DNA from: Campanula takesimana | Lineage: Eukaryota > Streptophyta > Magnoliopsida > Asterales > Campanulaceae | Direction of reading: 5' to 3' | NCBI GenBank assembly: GCA_026119855.1 | Contig: JAOWBW010000105.1 | Span: forward strand, 1,054,001 to 1,118,000 | Length of the DNA stretch: 64,000 nt | Shown here: positions 1-10,451 of the stretch, in pieces | Numbering within the stretch: position 1 is the stretch's first letter | Layout: every line of letters starts with the position of its first letter | Notes under the pieces: generated by a model | Database searches by the model: none | Told to the model about the DNA's origin: nothing | What the model saw: the letters and a program-made list of their open reading frames with translations, nothing else | Program-made: the position numbers and the translations under genes

Positions 1-435
1 AACCCAAACGGTTACACATTTCAAACTCGATTACAAAGGGACCATTCCTACTACTTTGGTGTTCCACAATAACCATATAGTTACCCTAGGATATCACCTA
101 AGACCTAGACCAAGATTGAACCATAACTCAATTAAATTGGAATATTTCAGTTCCCCAGCCATCCTGTGCGGCCGCCCACAACAGACTGTGCAGTCACCCA
201 AAACCACCCTGACTAGGACCAAAATTTCCTAGATAAATGTGCGGCTGCACGCCCTATTTGGGCGGTCGCCCACACACCTCCGCCAGCCAAAATTTAATTC
301 TTTTATACTACCTCTATTCCACTGTCTCAAAAGTACTATCCTAACTTTCTATTTTACAGAATGGAGTCAATTTCTGAACTCAATCAACACCAAAATTTCC
401 TCTTTAACACAACCAATATCAATACACATAATACT
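1..435 (-). repeat. Element J: chromovirus-type LTR remnant, left part
   Basis: This is the left flank of element I and reads as the inner part of a related, older LTR lying on the minus strand. It has the same style as the LTRs of I, with an A-rich top strand and a block of GC-rich short repeats at about 166-275 (GCGGCCGCCC, GGGCGGTCGCCC). It ends in ATACT (431-435), which is repeated at 8932-8936 as the target-site duplication of I. The other half of J is at 8937-9506. The LTR runs off the left edge of the window, so its full length is unknown. No gene is visible. Relatedness to I is by eye and the lineage is inferred. Confidence 0.6.
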
Positions 436-2315
436 TGTCGCGACCCCGACCCCGCGGGTCCGGAGTACGCAAGCTGGACGTCGACTTAAACAATAAACTC
501 TAAAATAATGAAGATAAAAATTTCCTTTTATACCAAAAGATGATAACACAATGTTTTGAAATCCAACTTGAACAACAAAATATAAACTAGTGTAAGCTCC
601 ATAAGCTTACACCCAAAATAATAAAATATACAAATTCTAATGACGTCAAGGTTGGTACAACTATTCCCAAAAAGGTTACACATTTATGTAATGTAAACCC
701 ACTAATAACAACTTGCCCCCAAAAAGCTCAACCCTCGCGACGTCCTCCTCGTGATCAGCGAGTCTAATCCTTTCCTCCTGGGGGGGTGTTAAGGAAAAAC
801 AAAGATAAAAGAAAGGGGTGAGATAAATCTCAATAAGTTACTAATGCAACTACATGACATGCTATGATGCAATAATCAATAATAAATCACATAGGACATA
901 GCAATTATCATTTAACAGATAGCAGCGGAAATAAACAATTAACAAAGGACATTAGCAAAGGTTTCCCAACTGATATAACCAAATAAAGGTCGCTGCGCAG
1001 CTTCAATAATCAACAATCAACATCTTCATAGTAGCATGAAATCTGAAGAGAAAACCCCCGGTACCGGAACCAATAACAAAGTAACGTGCCATAAAGGGCG
1101 GGAGCCATGCCACAAAGTCATGCTCCAAAACGTGTAGCTAGAATACTCACAAAAGGATCTAGCTCATCCCATCCAAGGCCAATCTGGATGAGGAAACAAG
1201 GACCAATGGGCGATGCTATACTGGACTTGGCTTGGCCATTATAGCATTATCCAGTGCCTGACTCGAACACAAATAACCAGCTGGACTTTCAAGTAAAGGC
1301 TAAGTAATAAATACTAGCTTAAATAAACCACTAAGTTAATTTGAGTAAATAAACTTAAACTAGGAAGCCACGTAGTCTTAAACAAGCAAAAGACAAAATT
1401 CAGAACATGCGGGCGGGCGGGCGCTTGGTAGGGGTCGGGCGGGCGCTCATTCCAACAGAAGGTTGGCAACGGGAAAAAGGGCAGGTAGGCGGGCGCCTGG
1501 CTCAAGTCGGGCGGGCGGCTGGTCTGCCTTCAGGCCGGGAAACAGAGCTGGGTTTCACCATTTTCGATCCAAAACCAAATTTCTCACAATTCAACACTCC
1601 CAACTTGATCCCCAAAGTACCCAAACAACATCTAACTTAAAGGGGACCTAAATAACACCATTTATCAACCAAAACTAAGATTGAAATCCAACATTCATAA
1701 CAATCACCATTTTTATCCAAAAACCAAAATAAATTCCAAATAAATCCCAAACTCAATCAAACATCAAATATAACAACTAAAGCATTATATAAACATGAAA
1801 TGAACATTTTAGCATAAAAATGGGGGAAAAGCAACTTACCTGGATTTCTCAAAGTTGACGGAATTCGAATATTTTTGGTTCTACGCGATCCTATCGACGA
1901 TCTAAACACATTCCATAAAATGAGCACTAAGAAATAGAGGGAGGAAGATGATCAAAATGGAGGAAGAATGAGAGGAAGAACTTACCCTTTTTCACAACTA
2001 TGGAGAGAGAGAGAGATTGAGTGTGAGCTGGGAAATGAGGGAGAGGGTGAGGGAGAAGAGGGGAGTAGGGAGGGAGTAGGAGAAAGATTATTTAAAAACT
2101 TACACTTAGGCCCCCTCACTCTACTAACAAATAACCCAATTAAACCCTCTAACCAATAATTCCCTACTATCCACTTAACACAATATCAACCAAATAATGC
2201 TAAACACAAATTAAAATTATGAGATATAAATGCGCACATAAATATTTAAATCAAATAAATAAATAAATAATAATTTTTTATCAATAAAATAGAGACGGGT
2301 TTTCGGGTCATGACA
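436..2315 (-). repeat. 3' LTR of element I
   Basis: This LTR is 1,880 bp, against 1,999 bp for its partner at 6933-8931. It lacks about 170 bp that the partner has at roughly 7780-7950, and keeps about 50 bp at 632-680 that the partner lost. On the minus strand it starts TGTCACGACC-like and ends GTCGCGACA. A block of GGGCGG-type short repeats sits at 1408-1535. Its other strand contains AGGCGCCCGCCT, also seen in the LTR of H. Confidence 0.92.
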
Positions 2316-2332
2316 TTCACTCCCCCTTAAAG
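2316..2332 (-). other. Polypurine tract of element I
   Basis: Immediately inside the 3' LTR the minus strand reads CTTTAAGGGGGAGTGAA. This is a typical gypsy plus-strand primer, and it fixes the inner edge of the LTR and the element's orientation. Confidence 0.85.
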
Positions 2333-2349
2333 AAAATTCGACCTGAATT

Positions 2350-3291
2350 TTAACGAGACTTACCCGAATTAAAAAGCCACGGATATTTCCTCTCTATCTC
2401 ATCACGAAGCTCCCACGTCGATTCTTCAACATTATGATTCCTCCAAAGAACTCTAACCAACGGAATGCCTTTGTTCCTCAACTCTTGGACTTTGGTATCT
2501 AAAATCCGAACCGGTCGTTCCTCGTAAGTCATGTCGGGCTCTATATCCTCCGGTACCCTCGGTAACACATGAGATGGATCATGAACATACTTCCGAAGCA
2601 TAGAAACGTGGAAAACATTATGTAACCGGTCAAAAGATGGTGGTAACGCAAGTCGATACGCAAGAAGTCCCACCTTTCCCAGAATCTCAAACAGACCTAT
2701 AAACCTCGGAGCCAATTTGCCTTTCTTCCCGAACCTTCGAATACCCACCTTCGGAGATACTTTCAAGAACACAAAATCACCGGTCTGAAAACTAAGATCT
2801 CGCCTTCGGTTATCTGCATAACTCTTCTGTCGACTCTGTGCTGTTTTCAATCGATTCCGGATAACTCTAACTTTCTCAACTGAATCCTGAAGCAAATCAA
2901 TACCCACGATCTTTGCTTCACCGACCTCATCCCAACAGATAGGCGATCTACATTTCCTCCCATATAAGGCCTCATAAGGTGCCATCTCGATACTAGCCTG
3001 ATAACTGTTGTTGTAAGAGAATTCCACTAACGGTAAATGTCTATCCCAAGAATCGGAAAAGTCTATCGAACAAGCTCGCAACATATCCTCCAAAATCTGA
3101 ATGGTCCTCTCGGATTGACCGTCGGTCTGAGGGTGAAAAGTTGTGCTGAATCGCAAATCTGTACCCAAAGCTTCCTGAAACGCCTTCCAGAATCTAGAAG
3201 TAAACCTCGGATCACGATCCGACACAATGCTAACTGGGACCCCATGTAACCTCACAATCTCATTAATGAAAAGGGTCGCAAGCTTTTCCAT
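2350..3291 (-). pseudogene. Integrase C-terminal half plus chromodomain-like tail (element I)
   Basis: This is the downstream part of the pol polyprotein: the second half of the retroviral-type integrase core and the C-terminal chromatin-targeting segment. The second catalytic Asp lies in VSDRDPRF and the catalytic Glu in DGQSERTIQ. Next come a GPY/F-type region (around PRFIGLFEILGKVG) and a chromodomain-like end (VEESTWELRDEIERKYP). It is joined to the first half of integrase only through a frameshift near 3290, where the two reading frames overlap by about 40 bases. The fragment itself is open, but without its upstream half it cannot be a working enzyme. In chromoviruses such tails are thought to steer insertion to heterochromatin, which fits the nested setting. 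Confidence 0.9.
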
Positions 3292-3779
3292 CGAGTACCT
3301 AATGCAATAGGCAAGAAATGTGCACTCTTGGTCAGTCTATCCACGATTACCCAAACACTGTCATACTTCCTACGGGTACGAGGTAGTCCCGTAACGAAAT
3401 CCATAGTCACATGCTCCCATTTCCACTCTGGAATCTCTAACGGCTGAAGTAGTCCTGCGGGTCTCTGATGCTCGGATTTGACCTGCTGACGAGTTAAACA
3501 TTTCGAAACATACTCGGCAATTTCCCTCTTCATGTTGTTCCACCAAAAGTGTTGTTTCAAATTTTGATACATCTTCGTACTACCCCGATGAATAGTATAT
3601 CTCAATTTGTGACCCTCATCTAAAACTTGCCTCTTTATTCCACCAACATCGGGTACGCACAAACGACCACGGAAAGTCAACACCCCATTCGAACTCATAG
3701 AAAAATCCTCGAAGTTATTTTCCTTCATTTTACCCATTATTTTCACTAACTCGGGATTTTCTTTATGAGCTTCCTTCAT
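3252..3779 (-). pseudogene. Integrase N-terminal half (element I)
   Basis: This is the integrase zinc-binding (HHCC) domain followed by the start of the catalytic core, with the first catalytic Asp in VTMDFVTGLP. The zinc finger is damaged. The His pair is present (HKLRYTIH), but the second Cys of the usual C-x2-C is Arg (KCLTRQQV). The Pro that commonly follows IH is also Arg. The reading frame ends in a frameshift at about 3290, before the second catalytic Asp. The frame shift from RNase H into this segment and the next shift are both of the kind produced by losing one base. Confidence 0.9.
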
Positions 3780-4084
3780 TCTTTGAATTAGGGTCGGAGA
3801 AACCCTAATATTCGCAAAAATAGCCCCATGTCTCGATTCACGAGGACACCAATCTCGAACATCCTCAAGAATTTTCCACTCTCAAACCATCATCGAGGCC
3901 ACATAAGACTTTCTACTAATCGCATCGGCTACCACATTCGCCTTCCCCGGATGATAAGAAATCGTACAATCATAGTCCTTCAAAGTTCCATCCATCGACG
4001 CTGTCGGTTATTAAGTTCCTTCTGCGAGAAAAGATACTTTAAACTCTTGTGATCCGTGAAAATCTCGAACTTTGCCCCGTAAAG
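3780..4084 (-). pseudogene. RNase H C-terminal part and linker to integrase (element I)
   Basis: Read on the minus strand, this stretch continues pol after an in-frame stop at 4082-4084. It encodes a recognisable FTDHKSLKYLFSQKEL block with a catalytic-type Asp, then a one-base frameshift near 3990, then VVADAISRK, the usual end of gypsy RNase H. It carries at least one more stop before the integrase segment. It has no intact ORF. Confidence 0.75.
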
Positions 4085-4492
4085 CTAGTGCTTCCACTTA
4101 TGAAGAGCAAATACAATAGCCGCTAACTCCATGTCGTGAGTATGATAATTCTGTTCACTCGGGCTCAACTTTCTCGAAGCATACGCAATCACTTTCCCAT
4201 TCTGCATCAAAACACAACCCAAACCCTCTTTCGAAGCATCACTGTAAATCACTAAGTCGTCATTTCCATTCGGTAACGCAAGAATATGAGCCGTAGTTAA
4301 TCTCTTCTTTAATTCATCAAAGCTGTTTTGACATTTTTCACTCCACACAAACGGTACATCATTCCGGGTCAACTGAGTCATCGGAGTAGCAATCCTCGAA
4401 AACCCTTCTATAAACCTTCTGTAATACCCGGCTAAACCCAGAAAACTTCTGATCTCGGTCACTGACTCGGGTCTCTTCCAATCCACTATGGC
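4085..4492 (-). pseudogene. RNase H N-terminal part (element I)
   Basis: This segment is in the same frame as RT and is separated from it by one stop (4490-4492), where family members normally carry a charged residue. Motifs include the RT thumb/connection FLGLAGYYRRFIEGFS, the catalytic YSDASKEGLGCVL and the Glu of MELAAIVFALHKW. It ends at a second nonsense codon (4082-4084). It would degrade RNA in RNA:DNA hybrids during reverse transcription if intact. Confidence 0.9.
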
Positions 4493-5335
4493 TTATATCT
4501 TTGAAGGATCCACAGAAATCCCATCTTTAGAAATAACATGACCCAGAAATGAAACCTTCTCGAGCCAAAATTCGCATTTACTAAACTTCGCAAACAACTG
4601 CTCCTTTGCAAGAACTGATAAAACTGTCCTCAAGTGTTGCTCGTGCTCCTCTCGAGATTTAGAGTAGACAAGAATGTCGTCGATGAAGACCACCACGAAC
4701 GAATCAAGATAAGGATGGAAAACCCGGTTCATCAAATCCATAAACACGGCAGGCGCGTTAGTCAACCCAAACGGCATAACCAAGAACTCGTAATGACCAT
4801 AACGAGTGCGAAAGGCAGTCTTCGGAATATCCTCCGATTGAATCTTCAACTGATGGTACCCACTCCTCAAATCAAGTTTAGAGAACACGACGGACCCTTG
4901 AAGCTGATCAAATAAATCATCAATGTGAGGTAGAGGATACTTGTTCTTCACTGTAACCTGATTCAACTTCCGATAATCAATACACAATCTCAAAGAACCG
5001 TCTTTCTTCCGCACAAACAAAACCGGTGCTCCCCACGGGTGAAACACTAGGGCGGATAAACCTCGATCAAGCAACTCTTGCAACTGAACCTTTAGTTCCT
5101 TCAATTCTGTGGGAGCCAACCTATACGGTGCCTTTGAAATCGGAGTCGTACCCGGCAAAAGGTATATACAAAACTCTATTTCACGATCGGGAGGCATATT
5201 ATATTCGAAAGAGAAAACATCGGGAAATTCTCTAACTACCTGAACACTCTCCAAACTAGGGGACTCTTTCCTAGTATCAAGCACACTAGCCAAGTACCCC
5301 TCACAACCACAATGCAATAATCTCCTAGCTTTCAC
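4493..5335 (-). pseudogene. Reverse transcriptase domain (element I)
   Basis: This is a 280-codon open segment that covers the gypsy reverse transcriptase from the region after protease to the thumb. Visible motifs are SPWGAP-like HPWGAPVLFVRKKDGS, the catalytic LDLRSGYHQ, MPFGLTNAP and the polymerase active site VVFIDDILVYS. The catalytic Asp pair is intact. The frame stops at 4490-4492 by a single in-frame stop codon, so RT and RNase H are no longer one polyprotein. The upstream protease is decayed, and RT would not be released normally. Confidence 0.93.
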
Positions 5336-5834
5336 ATAAGAATCATACGAATATTTCTACCCAAAGGCATAGCCTCAAAAACAAATTAGGCACATTGGGA
5401 ATAGAAAAAGTAACAACTTTGTTACGACAATCAACAGAAGCATGAACTTGCTCACAACTAATCCATACCCAAAATAAAATCAAATCTTGAATGGGAAGGA
5501 CTACCAAGTCCGCACACAAGACATGACCACATATAAGACGTCACAATCACGAAATACTCTATCGGTCACCAAACATTCTCCTATAGGGGTTGAAACCTCT
5601 AACACATAGGGCAAAGACTCAGATGCAGCATTTAGCAAAGAAGCAAATTGCACAGAAATGTAAAATGAGATGATCCTGGATCTACTAACGTACTGCGCTC
5701 ACACGAGATATAGAAACAATACCTCCAATCACTGAGGGATCATCTTCCTGATGCTAATTCATTGCAAACACTTTTCCTTGGACCTTGGGCTTCCCCGTAG
5801 CATTCCTTTTTCTGACCCTGTGGAGCCCCAGCTC
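5336..5834 (-). pseudogene. Protease remnant (element I)
   Basis: The minus strand at about 5670-5710 still matches the protease start of element E (54892-54940), including the LVDPGSSH-type active site with the usual D-S/T-G replaced by DPGS. The rest, up to the RT segment, is interrupted by stops and indels. I place it by its position between the zinc knuckle and RT and by similarity to E. Confidence 0.6.
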
Positions 5835-6814
5835 CTACCCCAGTCGGTTTGGACCTCTGAATCTCAGGCAATACTTCGCAAAATGCCCCAACTGCCCACA
5901 GTTAATACATTTCCATGTTTCTTCCAACACTGGTCCTCCGAGTGTCCTCCCCTTTGGAAATATAACAGAGTCTCCTATTTTGGTTCCCTTGGTTCCCGGC
6001 AGTAGTACCCGGGTTTCCTTGGGATCGGTTGCCCTCGGGATGAGATTGTCCCCCAAAATTACCTCAGTTATCTGAACGGGATTGTGGCTTGCTCTGTCCT
6101 CCCTGCTTGCTAGTGTTAGTCACCTCGACTTTCTTCTTATGCTCCCCTATATCTTGCTCAATCAAGTAGGCTCGATCCACCGCATCCTGATAAGTTTGAA
6201 TCTGCTGTGCTATAAGCTGAGTCCGAATAGAAGTCTTCAACCCCGGATGAATCTCATACCTTTCTCTGCTCTTCGGTCCTCACAAGATAGTCACAATACC
6301 GGGCTAATTCTTTGAACTTAGCCGAGTACTGAGCTATAGACAACAAACCTTGCTCCAAGTTGAGAAGCTCGATCTCCTTTCGGTTTTGATCTACTACCGG
6401 AATGAAATGCTCTTTGAACTTCCGCACAAACAATTCCCATGCATACACTGTATGGGTATCATCCCAACTCTCTTTAACTCTTTCCACCAATGCTCGGCGG
6501 CCCAACCAATTTATAAGCCGCAAACCGGACCCTATCCTCGCCGTGCACCCAAACACATCATAAATTTTCTCCATTGACTCGATCCATAGTTCGGCCATCT
6601 TCACATCGGCTCACCATCGAACTCCTTTGGTTTTAATTTCAGAATTGCTCCAACCCGTAACGTGGAGGAGCCACATGTTCCTCTCTTGGACCTTGGTCAT
6701 GAATTGCCTTCATTGCCGCCTCAACATGCCTTGGAACATAGCACGGTTCTCTTCCCGAAGATCACTCTGATTCTGAGCCCCACTAGAACCTTCACCCGTT
6801 CTTCTTCTAGCCAT
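5835..6814 (-). pseudogene. Gag (capsid and zinc knuckle), element I
   Basis: This is the structural polyprotein of the virus-like particle. The probable start codon is at 6812-6814, by alignment to the gag start of E (53779). The middle part (6254-6604) holds the retrotransposon gag domain (AELWIESMEKIYDVFGC, HTVYAWELFVRKFKEHFIP). The nucleocapsid CCHC knuckle CINCGQLGHFAKYC is at about 5900. Several indels break the frame, including one just upstream of AELWIES. It would coat genomic RNA if intact. Confidence 0.85.
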
Positions 6815-6914
6815 TGAGAACAATTACCTGCATAAAACATCAACCGTTACTCACTCCGAACACAACTACCCTCCTAGGTCATACTAGTCCACTAGACTTA
6901 TACTTATAGCTAAA

Positions 6915-6930
6915 CATGGCTCTGATACCA
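6915..6930 (-). other. Primer binding site of element I (tRNA-iMet)
   Basis: Two bases inside the 5' LTR, the minus strand reads TGGTATCAGAGCCATG, complementary to the 3' end of plant initiator tRNA-Met. It marks the start of minus-strand DNA synthesis and confirms that the element points left. Confidence 0.9.
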
Positions 6931-6932
6931 AA

Positions 6933-8931
6933 TGTCGCGACCCTGACCCCGCGGGCCCGGAGTACGCGAGCTGGACGTCGCTTATACAATAAACTCTAAA
7001 ATAATGAAGATAAAAATTTCCTTTTATACCAAAAGATGATAACACAAAGTTTGAATCCAACTTGACACAAAATATAAACTAGTGTGTAAGCTCCATAAGC
7101 TTACACCCAAAATAAAAATATACAATTTATGTAATGTAAACCCACCAATAACAACTTGCCCCCAAAAAGCTCAACCCTCGCGACGTCTTCCTCGTGATCA
7201 GCGAGTCTAATCCTTTCCTCCTGGGGGGGGTTAAGGAAAAACAAAGATAAAAGAAAGGGGGGTGAGATAAATCTCAATAAGTTACTAATGCACTACATGA
7301 CATGCTATGATGCAATAATCAATAATAAATACAATCACTAGCCATAGCAATTATCATTTAACAGATAGCAGCGGAAATAAACAATTAACAAAGGATATTA
7401 GCCAAGGTTTCCAAACTGATATAACCAAATAAAGTCGCTGCGCAGCTTCAATAATCAAACAATCAACATCATCATAGTGCATGAAAGCTGAAGAGAAAAC
7501 CCCCGTTACGCAACCAATAACAAAGTAACGTGCCACAAAGGGCGGGAGCCATGCCACAAAGTCATGCTCCAAAACATGTAGCTAGAATACTCACAAAAGG
7601 AGCTAGCTCATCCCATCCAAGGCCAATCTGGATGAGGAAACAAGGACCAATGGGCGATGCTATACTGGACTTGGCTTGAGTCATTATAGCATTATCCATT
7701 GCCTGACTCGAACACAAATAACCAGCTGGACTTTCAAGTAAAGGCTAAGTAATAAATACTAGCTTAATAAACCACTAATGATTCCCAAGTAGGGAACCAT
7801 TCCAAATAAATTACCACAAAGGTAAACCAATCCAAACACTCATCAAAGGTGTCCAACCATTCTCAAAAAGATATTTAATCAAATTCCATAACATATTTAT
7901 TCACAAAGGAACCAATTCCAATTATAAGGTGTTCCACGATGTTCACCTTAAGTTAATTTGAGTAAATAAACTTAAACTAGGAAGCCACGTAGTCTTAAAC
8001 AGCAAAAAGACAAAATTCCAGAACAGGCGGGCAGGCGGCGGAGGGGCGCTTGGTAGGGGGTCGGCCCGGTGCTCATTCAATAGAGGTTGGCAACGGGAAA
8101 AAGGGCAGGTAGGGCGGGCGCCTGGCTCAAGTCGGCGGCGTCGGTCTGCCTTCAAGCCGGGAAACAGAGTTGGGTTTCACCATTTTTGAACCAAAACAAA
8201 TTTCTCACAATTCAACACTCCCAACTTGATCCCCAAAGTACCCAAACAACATCTAACTTAAAGGGGACCAAATAAGACCATTTATCAACCAAAACTAAGA
8301 TTGAAATCCAACATTCATAACAATCACCATTTTTTATCCAAAAACCAAAATAAATTCCAAATAAATCCAAACTCAGTCAAACATCAAATATAACAACTAA
8401 AGCATTATATAAACATGAAATGAACATTTTAGCATAAAAATGGGGGAAAAGCAACTTACCCGGATTTCTCAAAGTTGACGGAATTCGAATATTTTTTGTT
8501 CTACGCGATCCTATCGACGATCTAAACACATTTCATAAAATGAGCACTAAGAAATAGAGGGAGGAAGATGATCAAAACGGAGGAAGAATGAGAGGAAGAA
8601 CATACACTTTTTCACAACTATGGAGAGAGAGAGAGAGATTGAGTGTGAGCTGGGAAATGATGGAGAGGGTGAGGGAGAAGAGGGGAGTAGGGAGGGAGTA
8701 GGAGAAAGATTATTTAAAAACTTACACTTAGGCCCCCTCACTCTACTAACAAATAATCCAATTAAACCCTCTAACCAATAATTCCCTACTATCCACTTAA
8801 CACAATATCAACCAAATAATGCTAAACACAAATTAATATTATGAGATATAAAATGCGCACATAAATATTTAAATCAAATAAATAAATAATTATTTATCAA
8901 TAAAATAGAGACGGGTTTTCGGGTCGTGACA
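6933..8931 (-). repeat. 5' LTR of element I
   Basis: This LTR is 1,999 bp. On the minus strand it starts TGTCACGACCCG and ends GTCGCGACA. A TATA-like TTTAAATAATC lies at about 8704-8718, roughly 220 bp into the LTR. The GC-rich repeat block (8025-8160) lies downstream of it, so it would be in the transcript leader. Relative to the partner LTR it has about 170 extra bp and a small deletion. Confidence 0.92.
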
Positions 8932-8936
8932 ATACT

Positions 8937-9506
8937 CACCACAAAGCAACAATTTCCATCACAAGTATCATATATAAAATATATGAACATTTTTATAACG
9001 AAAATGGGAATAGTAACTTACCTACTACGGGGAAAGTATCGATGAAAATATTTTCTATTCGGCTAGAAACGACCTATTCAACACCCTGAACATTTTGGTG
9101 AAGTCGGATTTTAGAACGGAGGATTAATTGAAAGCAATAAAATCAAAATAAGAATGAACCCTTACCTTCTTCGTACTAGGAGAGAAAATTGGGAAAGTGA
9201 GGTTTGTGTGTGTGTGAAATGCAGAGAGAGAGTGAGGGGATAAGAAGGAGTTTTAAAATTTACAACTTTCACTTATGCCCCTCCAAGATCAACTATGCAC
9301 ACTTAAACCCTTGAACTCAAATTTTCAACAAGACTCCTAAGGTTTCAACTTTAATCCCTCACCTCCTTAATGATACTAATCTAATAGATTAAAACTAACA
9401 CAAATAATCAAGTATATAATGCTAAGCAAGAAATGATATGCAACAAAAAATACGCACACATGCTCAATTCATTTTTAAAATAGTGTCAGGTTTTGGGGTC
9501 GTTACA
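8937..9506 (-). repeat. Element J: LTR remnant, right part
   Basis: This continues J after the TSD copy of I at 8932-8936. On the minus strand it begins TGTAACGACCCC at 9506 and then resembles the first 550 bp of the I and E LTRs, including an AT-rich stretch, a TTTTAAA promoter-like stretch and a GA-rich leader. Only LTR is seen on this side, and the sequence beyond 9506 does not look like a gypsy interior, so J may be a solo LTR. Confidence 0.65.
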
Positions 9507-9691
9507 GAGTGTATGGTATAAATAATAAGTCACTTTGTTGTTGTGAGTTGGAAAGTTTTTCATTTTAAGATAGTAACCTTTGTTATGAGATGCTTAAAAA
9601 AATGAGTAACGCTTAGCATGAGACGGAGGAATTAGGAAGTACATATTACCCCTTCGTCCTAAAGTATATATCACCTTTTTTAGGTCCTTTT
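9507..9691. repeat. MITE-like spacer between J and A
   Basis: There is no ORF. GAGACGGAGGAATTA at about 9620-9634 and CCCCTTCGTCCTAAAGT at about 9650 look like the outward and inward ends of Stowaway-type miniature elements, whose terminal repeats resemble CTCCCTCCGTCCC. They sit almost back to back. A complete element with both ends and a TA duplication cannot be shown. Confidence 0.35.
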
Positions 9692-10058
9692 TGTTGGATA
9701 AAGTGGGCAGAAGATAAATTTCACTTTGGCGTGATCACGCTAAGTCTAAAGAATCTTCTTTGAAAATATAGAGCAAGAGGATAAATATATGGAGAATAAT
9801 TTTTACTATATAAAACCTGATTTTTGACTCTTTCTGACACACTTTGATACTAAATGACTTGCCTATTTATAGGCATACAAGACTTAGAAAACAATCAACA
9901 TAAACTAGAATATGAAATGACTTGTACTTAATTTAAACTAATAACACTTAGACTCTTGGCTTCTTGACCTTTGGTATTATGAACCATGCACCAAAATCAA
10001 GTACTATGAACCAAAGACTTCTTAGAATAATCTAGAATAATCAACATTAACTCCAACA
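9692..10058 (-). repeat. 3' LTR of element A (Ty1/copia)
   Basis: This is a 367-bp LTR with perfect TGTTGG/CCAACA ends. On the minus strand it follows directly on a purine tract (AAGATTAAGGGAGGA) and the C-terminal end of copia pol. The short length fits many copia lineages (Ale, Ivana or Tork types) and not Sireviruses. The 5' LTR of A must lie beyond the right edge of the window, because A's interior continues through 24418-26305 and 51306-51386. Confidence 0.8.
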
Positions 10059-10381
10059 TCCTCCCTTAATCTTGATTCTCGAATGACGTCATACCCATCA
10101 TCCGCTTGAGCTTAACAAACTTCGAACTTCAATGGCTTTGTAAGAATGTTCGCTACTTGATCTTCGGACTTCCAATACACCAACAAAATCTCATTCATCA
10201 CAACTTGATCATGAAGAAAATGAAAATGAGTATCAATATGTTTGCTCCTCCCACGCGTCACATGATTCTCTTGATTATCGTAATCGGGCCTTTACTCGTT
10301 TCCTTTTGCAACAACCCGTGCTTTATGCCTTTCAATCTCACCATTCGCCTTGATCTTTGTCTTGAAAACCCACTTGACATC
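10059..10381 (-). pseudogene. Element A: RT start fused to RNase H end by deletion
   Basis: On the minus strand this encodes first a piece of the copia RT N-terminus (VKWVFKTKIKANGEIERHKA and VVAKG), and then, after a deletion near 10270-10285, the end of RNase H (RGRSKHIDTHFHFLHD, SEDQVANILTKPL). About two thirds of RT, including the YVDD active site, and most of RNase H are gone. It ends in the polypurine tract next to the LTR. The RT fragment is cut at 10381 by insertion of B and resumes at 24418. Confidence 0.8.
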
Positions 10382-10451
10382 TGTTGGTCCCAAAGACACA
10401 ACAAGGGTATGAAAAGAGGCTAGAGGGGGGTGAATAGCCTATTTAAATTTT
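10382..10451 (-). repeat. Element B: solo LTR, 3' end segment
   Basis: This 70-bp piece is the reverse complement of the last part of the LTR of element C (TGTTGGTCCCAAAG, GGGTATGAAAA, AGGGGGGTGAATAGC). It is therefore the minus-strand end of a related LTR. It is preceded by ACATC (10377-10381), matching ACATC at 24413-24417. Element C cut it at 10451. Confidence 0.85.

Larger units (their letters stand above)
436..8931 (-). mobile_element. Element I: Ty3/gypsy LTR retrotransposon, probably Tekay/Del-like chromovirus
   Basis: This is a complete but inactive gypsy element on the minus strand. Its limits are exact: both LTRs begin TGTC and end GACA, and the 5-bp target duplication ATACT is present at 431-435 and 8932-8936. 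Reading on the minus strand the order is 5' LTR (6933-8931), PBS, gag, protease, RT, RNase H, integrase, chromodomain-like tail, PPT, 3' LTR (436-2315). The order RT-RNase H-integrase defines Ty3/gypsy, and the C-terminal chromodomain-like segment suggests a chromovirus. Pol is broken by at least two stops and three frameshifts. The two LTRs differ by a deletion in each, so the copy is not recent. It landed inside LTR J of a related family, in the same orientation. The Tekay/Del label is an inference from the integrase tail. Confidence 0.93.
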
